From contig CM036774.1 in NCBI GenBank assembly GCA_020796225.1, positions 24,148,964-24,212,963 on the forward strand: DNA of 64,000 bases, read 5' to 3'. The stretch is from Arion vulgaris. Taxonomy: Eukaryota > Mollusca > Gastropoda > Stylommatophora > Arionidae. The notes under the pieces are model-generated. The model ran no database searches. It saw only the letters and a list, made by a program, of their open reading frames with translations, and was not told where the DNA came from. Positions 23,401-31,784 of the stretch are shown piece by piece. The first letter of the stretch is position 1; every line of letters begins with the position of its first letter. A program made the position numbers and the translations under genes.

Positions 23401-26400
23401 TATAAGTAGAAGGGTAAGTGTATACATGTCTGATTCGAGATCTGATGGCAATACAGAAGATGAGAATCTCAGAAAATGCGCATACACGTCTCTCCTGTCC
23501 GATAGTCTAAGAGGACTATTATTCTTCTTCTTCAAACGCTCTATATTGACCACTTGTCAACCACTCTGTGTGATTTGTATGTGATCTGAGCCTAAGAGCA
23601 ATTTTACGTTGTACCAGTTATGGTATTTACTAAGGCAACATTCATCCCTAGTGCCTACATCCGTCGCCTTTTACGACATGTATTGTAGGATGCAGTGGTA
23701 CTATTCTTTTCTCCCCTTGCGAGCCCCGGCACTACATGGGTGAGAAGACTATTTAAAATGAAGCCCGCGTGGTTGTCGAGGCTAGAATTCGGGGTAAAAA
23801 ATAGAACCACTACTACCTACCACATGCGGTTTACAGCGAAAGTGGAGATGTGGTGTGGGATTAGCTACAGTACCTTGTAAAAACATTTAGCTTTATCAAC
23901 CACAGAAAAGCGCATGAGAGCTTGCAAGGCCATGCCTTAGAAAACCGTGAAGAGCTTACAAAACCTATGCCTCCTTAGAGATGACGTGGCAAAGGAAGGA
24001 AAACACAAACACATTTCATCCATGGGCGTTCAAAGTTTTTTCCAGGAAATGCAAAAATAGAAAAAAAAGTTAGTAGTTACCAGACAGAAAGGAAGAAGAC
24101 CAGATTCACATTTTTTTCACCGATCCAGAAGCACTTGAGCTTTCAGATCTTCGACTCGGTGCCATATACATCGTAACCCTCGCCCGAGTGGTTACCGGGG
24201 CCCAAATTTGGGGTGTAAAGAATATAACCACTGTTTCCTGCCACAAATGTCGTAAGAGGCGACTAAGGAGGTTTGGCTGAAATCGGATGCATGTGTCCTA
24301 AACGAGTAGAAGTCTATGCGTTTAGGGACCTACCAAACCAATGTGCAACGTATACACGTTCTTGGCAAAGATCAAACATATCACAAAGAGTGATTAAAAT
24401 TGGTTGTAAAGAACGAACGCAAAGAAGAAGAAGAAGAAGATCGTAACTTTTCGGTTCGGTGCCACGTGCACCGTAAATCTGGAGAACCTGTAGCTTTTTC
24501 TGCCAGCCCGCATAATTGAACCTGCACTCACAGAGGGCTTGTTACACCGTCGTCCAACGGGCTACGAACACACGCTATGCAGGGGATCACAAGATTCACA
24601 TAAAACTATTTTACATAAAATCCATTTTAAAGAGCGTGATACTTGTTCTCTTCCCCCCTCCACTCTCTCTCTCTTGCCTTATAGTATGCCCTTCTGTAGT
24701 TAATTAGTAGAAAGGTTTAAAATTAAAATTCCTACAAAATATCGTTACCATCGTCTAAGTGACATCGCGGAACATACTCCCGTGCGGTGCCGGGGCCCGC
24801 AAGGGAAGAAATGAATAGTACCACTGCGACCTACAAGACTTGTCGTAACAGACGACTGAGGAAGGGGCCTAGGGAAGCTACAAGAGTAAATAAAAAGCTT
24901 CGCAGAAATCGGATGTGCTGGCTTAATTGTTTGGGCAGAGAAACTAGAGTTAAAAACAAACAAAGGATGTGCTGGCCTACTTGTAGGCGCATAACTGGCA
25001 CAAGGTACAATCGCTCTTAAGCTCATATCACATACAAATGACACAAAAGTGGTTAACAAGTGGTCGATATGGAGCGGAAGAAGAAGAAGAAATCACAAGC
25101 CCTCGCCGTTGCTAAGGAGTTCGTGCACATATATCGGAGCACATATGATAACTCACGGAAGATCATGCTCATATCAATCAATCAATCACATGCAGATACC
25201 ACTACATAGCATATTCCAGAATTGCAAGAGCCCAAGTGCCGCTGGATCATTGAAGATGAAGAAGAAGAAGTGGGAAGCAAAGTCTTCAAGAAAGAGAGGG
25301 TGCCCTAATGTGTACCTGTGGTTTTAGTAGTATATCCCTTTAGGTATTGTTGCAGTGTGCTTGTCGGGTTTTCGCTGCTATTGTTTTAAAAAAAATTCTT
25401 TTCGTTTTTCAGCTATGAATAGTGACGCAGTCATAATGCACACTATGGCGCCTCTGACATATTTTTGCGTGAAGATGTCCTTTCCTTATCACCAGTGTCT
25501 CTCGCTATTAAGACGAGCTGTACCCCGACCTCAGAGGTACTTGTAACTTAGATTTCCAAGTAAAGGATCAGGGTTTACGTAGTCCAACAGCTTATTTGTC
25601 TTCTTTGAACGCTCCATATCGACCACTAGATAACCGCTCTGTGTGTTCTGAGCCGAAGAGCGATTGTACGTTGTGTCAATATACGTCTACAAGTAGGCCA
25701 GCACATTCGATTTCTGCCGCGCTTTTTATTTACTAGGGTAACTTCCCTAGGCCTCTATCTCCGTCACCTCCTACTTCTTTTTCTTCTTCTTCTTCTTCAA
25801 ACGCTTAATAAGCTTTCAGAAAAGGCAGAAATTCACTTGCAGTGGATTCCATCTCACTGTGGCATTGCAGGCAATGAGAGTGCCGATGTCTTAGCTAAGG
25901 ATGGCAGTGCCAAAGAGAAAATTGACCAACTCTTGTCTTTTCAAGAGGTCAAAACCCTCGTACAGAGAAAATCTGCAGTAGACTGGAAGACAAACACTGG
26001 ATATGATTATGGAAAAGACTCGCTCAAAGACCTAAGCAGAACAGACCAGGTCATTATATTTCGACTACGCACAGGACACTGCAGACTCAACAAACACTTA
26101 TATAGACTAGGAATAAGTCAAACAGCTCTCTGCCAGTGTCAGCAGGCTGAACAGACACCAGAGCATATCCTGCAAGACTGTCCTCTCCTGTGTGAGCTGA
26201 GAAGCAACATGTGGCCACACCCAGTCTACCTGAAAACTAAGCTTTGGGAAACCTGACAGACCTGAAGCTGACTGCCCAGTTGTGGTCCACAGTAAATTAA
26301 GCGCATGACCAGAGATCACTGAAGAAGAAGAAGAAGAGCGCTCAATATCGACCACTAGTTAACCACTCTATGTGATTTGAGCCTATGAGCGATTGTACGT

Positions 26401-29400
26401 TGTGCCAATATACGTTGACAAGTAAGCCAGCACATCCGATTTCTGCGGCGCTTTTTATTTACTAGGGTAACTTTTCTAGACCTCTACCTCAGTCGCCTCT
26501 TACGACATGCCTTGTAGGTTGCAGTGTTATCTTTCTTCATTCTCTCTTCGACATGCCTTGAGGTTGCAGTGTTATCTTTTTCATTCGTCTCTAGACATGC
26601 CTTTGTAGGTTGCAGTGTTATCTTTCTTCATTCGTCTCTTCGACATGCCTTGTAGGTGCAGCTTATCATTCTATCGTCTCGACATGCCTTAGGTTGCAGT
26701 GTTACTTTCTTCATTCGTCTCGACATCTTTGGTTCAGTGTTATCTTCTTCATTGTCTCAGACATGCCTTGTAGGTTGCAGTGTTATCTTCTTCTGTCTCT
26801 GACATGTCTTGTAGGTGAGTGTTATCTTCTTCATCGCTTGACATGCCTGTAGGTGCAGGTTATCTTCTTCATCGTCTCTGACATGCCTTGTAGGTTGCAG
26901 TGTTACTATTCTTGCTTCTTGCGGTTCTGCACCGCGGGCGCAAAGCGTTTGCGCACAAAGATTTGTACAGAAACTGGTTTCGTACGCTGAATTTCATGGC
27001 CCATTTCGTAGCGATGCCTTATCAATGCTATCGTCGACCCCACTGTCTGATTGGTCATCTGCCCCAGATGAATAATGACCTGATCGAAAAGAGTTATTTT
27101 GTACAGACATCTGTTTCTGATAGAATGTTTTGATGACGCTGTTTCTCTCTCGCGATCACCGCTCAGACCGATGTACCAGACCTCCCCATAAATTCTATTC
27201 ATGTGGAAATCTGATTCATGTAGCCTTAGCATTGGTGTGTTTTACGTCACATCTTCAGCACCATTTGGAGATCTGGTGCTTATCTTTCGGCGATGTGTTC
27301 GGATTCAGCCAGCGTTTACTGGGTTCGCTCTCCGTCAGCCTTTGGCTGTCCCAGTCGACTTGCAAGGGAGCAGGTATGATAACGCTGTTCAATTTCTGCA
27401 GTTGTTGTTATTGCAATATGTTCACTGTTGCTGTATTGTTGTTGTTGCTACTAGTGTTGTTGCTGATGTTGTTTTGCTATTGCTACTAGATACGCCTGTG
27501 CAGTCGAGAGAGAGAGAAGAGAGACAGAGGAGAGAGAGGATAGAGAGAGCAGAGAAATAGAGATATAGATGAGAGAGAGAGGCTAGAGAGAGGCTAGAGA
27601 GAGGATAGAGAGGTTAGGAGAGATGAGAGAGGATAGATAGAGGCTAGAGAGAGGATAGAGAGAGGATAGAGAGAGGATAGAGAGAGGCTAGAGAGAGGAT
27701 AGAGAGAGGAGAGAGGATAGAGAGAGGCTAGAGAGAGGCTAGAGAGAGGATAGAGAGAGGATAGGGGAGGATAGAGGTTAGAGAGAGTAGATGAGGCTAG
27801 AGAGGGATAGAGAGAGGATAGAGAGGGATAGAGGAGTAGAGAGAGGATAGAGAGAGGAGAGAGATAGAGGAGGCTAGAGAGAGGCTAGAGAGAGGATAGA
27901 GAGAGGTAGAGAGAGGATAGAGGTAGAGAGGATAGAAGAGGCTAAAAGAGGATAGAGAGAGGATAGAGAGGTTAGAGAGAGGATAGAGAGAGGTTAGAGA
28001 GAGAGAGCCGAGAAATAGAGATAGATGAGAGAGAGAGAGAGAGGGAGGAGAGAGAAAGAGATAACTAATATGTATATTAGTGATAAGATGCAGTCCTATG
28101 CTCCGCTGGGAACGGGTGTGAATAAGAGAAAGATAAGTTATATTGTAATTTAAAATAACTAATACAAACCTCTGAATATGCAACCAACCCTAGCCCCAAA
28201 GGGTACGTTTCCATTGCAGCAATCAGCCTTTGCCACGTACACACCGCCTTGTCTTCGAAATCTTCTCAGGATTTGGCTCTTCAATGGGTTGCGATCGCTG
28301 AGATCTTCCCCGTGTCCTATGAGAATCTTTAGTATGTCTAACGGACGTTTGGTGTGTGTTCTCGTGTCGTTGGTGCCGGTGGTAGTGTTATCTGGTGGAG
28401 GTTTACTGTTGAAGAAATGCCCAGCGAAGGATTGAAGCCTCTGCTGCATCTTATGGATTTGACAGAGCATAAAGGAAGTTGCACTTGGGCACTCACATTC
28501 TCTGATGTCTGCAGATAAGAAATATTACACGAACTGATTATAAATAAGATCATTAAATCAGATCAGAACAGGAACCATCAAAATAAATAACACAACACTG
28601 TGACAAGTCCATCGATTCAAGCAGGGGCGGCTCGTCATTAAGGGTCAGTGGGGCCAGGCCCCACTACTGGATTTAAGTATCTGAGAATATTCCTAACATT
28701 AGATAATACATAAATCTGGGCATATCCTTTACATGACGTAGCCATCAACCACAGTAAACGAGTCGTTGATTTTTCTAGATACCTCTTCTTCTTTGCGTTC
28801 GTTCTTTACCACCAATTTTAATCACTCTTTGTGATATGTTTGATCTTTGTCAAGAACGTGTATACGTTGCACATTGGTTTGGTAGGCTCCTAAACGCATA
28901 GACTTCTACATGTTTAGGACACGTGCATTCGATTTCAGCCAAACCTCCTTAGTCGCCTCTTACGACATACATGGCTGATAACAGTGGTTCTATTCTTTAC
29001 AGCCCAAATTTGAGCCCGGGTAAGCACTCGGGCGGCTAGACACCACTTATACGTTCAGTATTTTGCCGTTACTTTCTGAACGGTGAGGTCTATTTTTACC
29101 TTTCATAAAAATCCCACTGAAACGAATTTGCTTCCAAACTGCCTGGCGTGGAGTTTGAACCAGGTATGCTTGGGTTGTGAATCGAGCTCACTACCGCTTA
29201 AGCTACAGACGCCCACTCAGATGGAAGATGTACAACAGAGATTAGGAGTAGAATAGCTCAAGTGAAAGCAGCTTTTATGAAAATGAAAAACACACTATGC
29301 GTGAATTCACTACCAATGACATTGCAAAAAGGAGTACGCTAGTGCTATATTGAACCAATACTTCTGTATGGTAACGAATCGTGGACAATGAACAAACAAA

Positions 29401-31573
29401 CAATACGATCATTGGAAGCCACAGAGATGTGGTTTAACAGAAGAATGCTGAAAATTCCAAGGACAGCAAAGAAAAGAAATGAGAAGGTTTTAAATCAGAC
29501 CTGCACACAAAGAAACCTTATCAAAAGAATAAGAATCAGACAATCAAGGTTCTTCGGGCACATAATGAGAAGAGAAGGTTTAGAACATTTGGTGACAACG
29601 GGTAAAATTCAGGGAATGAGAGATCGCGGAAGATAGAGGGAGAAGATGTTGAATGGTCTGACATCTTGGTTCGACAAAAGATCGACGTCAGAACTGATTA
29701 TAAGCACCACGCAGAAAGAGTTGTGGAAAGACTTGATTGAATTTTAAAAAAAAGAATTAAGTTGGATCACCAGTGTGTTGCCTGGGCTCACAGGGGAGTA
29801 AAGAGTTGTAACACTGCGACCTACAAGGCATGTCGTAAGAGGCGACTGAGGTAGGAGCATAGGAAGCTACCCTGGTAAAAGCGTCGCAGAAATCGCATGG
29901 GCTAGCCTACTGGTAGGTGCATAACTGGCACACCACACTATCGCTTTTAGGCTCAGTTCACATACAAATCACAAAGAATGATTAACAAGCGGTCGATATG
30001 GAACGTTCGAAACAGATGAATTAGGTTGAATATTCCGCCCGAGTGGTTTCAGTGTCCCAAATTTGGGATGTAAAGAATAGAACCATGCATGTCGTAAGAG
30101 GCGACTAAGGATGTTTGACTGAAATCGGATGCACGTGTCCTAAACGTGTAGAAGTCTATGCGTTTAGGGGCCTACCAAACCAATGTGCAACGTATACACG
30201 TTCTTGGCAAAGATCAAACATATCACAAAGAGTGATTAAAATTGATCGTAAAGAACGAACGCAAAGAAGAAGAAGAAGAGGTTGAATATTCTATCAAAAT
30301 TTGTCTATAGATGAGGTAACCAAACCCAAGCTAAACCCTATCATGCTCTTTGACTTGAGTTATTCCTTTCCTCTCCTCGTGGAGCATAGGGTCTCAACAG
30401 TAGTTTGCAAATTTTCTCAGTCTCTGGCTGTTTTCTCTATGGTCTTCCAGGATAGTCGAGCACCATTCTATATTGTCTTCCAGGATAGACGAGCACCATT
30501 CTATATGGTCTTCCAGGATAGTCGAGCACCATTCTATATGGTCTTCCAGGATAGTCGAGCACCATTCTATATGGTCTTCCAGGATAGTCGAGCACCATTC
30601 TATATGGTCTTCCAGGATAGTCGAGCACCATTCAGTCCCTTAAGAAGACTTCGTCTTCAGGTCTGATTAGAGCGTCCTCTTTTTTCGTTTTCCTTGCGGG
30701 TTTCATTCAAGTGCTTGTCTAGTGACACTCGGATGTGTCTTTCGTAGGGTATACCCGACACATCACCATTTTATTTTCTTAACCTGCGTCATCATGGGTT
30801 TCTGTCCTGTTTTTATCCCCAGGTCTGTGTTTGAAACTCATACCATCTCAGTCTGAGAATGCGTCAAAGTCATTCGTTGACAAGGTCTGAATCTTTCTAC
30901 CTTAGTGGCTGATTACTAAATGTCTTGGAGGTCTCACAGTGTTAATACTCTTTGATCTGTCTTGGAGGTCTCACAGTGTTAATACTCTTTGATCTGTCTT
31001 GGAGGTCTCACAGTGTTAATACTCTTTGATCTGTCATGGAGGTCTCACAGTTTTAATACTCTTTGATCTGTCTTGGAGGTCTCACAGTGTTAATACTCTT
31101 TTCTCTGTCTTGGAGGTCTCACAGTGTTAATACTCTTTGATCTGTCTTGGAGGTCTCACAGTGTTAATAATCTTTCTCTCTGTCTTGGAGGTCTCACAGT
31201 GTTAATACTCTTTGATCTGTCTTGGAGGTATCACAATGTTAATACTCTTTGATCTGTCTTAGATGTCTCACAATGTTAATACTCTTTGATCTGTCTTGGA
31301 GGTCTCACAGTTTTAATACTCTTTGATCTGTCTTGGAGGTCTCACAGTGTTAATACTCTTTGATCTGTCTTGGATGTCTCACAATGTTAATACTCTTTGA
31401 TCTGTCTTGGAGGTATCAAAGTGTTAATACTCTTTGCTCCCCTTGCGCAGTCCCGCAACAGATAGGGGTTCAAAGCTGTTTCTATATGTCTTTTGTTAGA
31501 ATTGTTTTTTTTTTATAGAACACACTAAGAAAATAAAGAAACTTTTCACTAACAATCTATTGAAGTCATCATT

Positions 31574-31611
<38 letters not shown>

Positions 31612-31752
31612 TATCATCTTCCACATCATCATTATCATCACCATCATCACTATCATCATTATCATCATCATCATCACTATCATCACCCCATCATCATCAT
31701 CATCCCCATCATCATTATCATCCCCAGCATCATTATCATCACCATCATCACT

Positions 31753-31784
<32 letters not shown>

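Noticed and set aside
30915..31440. CRISPR-like array
   Set aside because: The 37-bp units abut directly with no spacers, and the window is eukaryotic.
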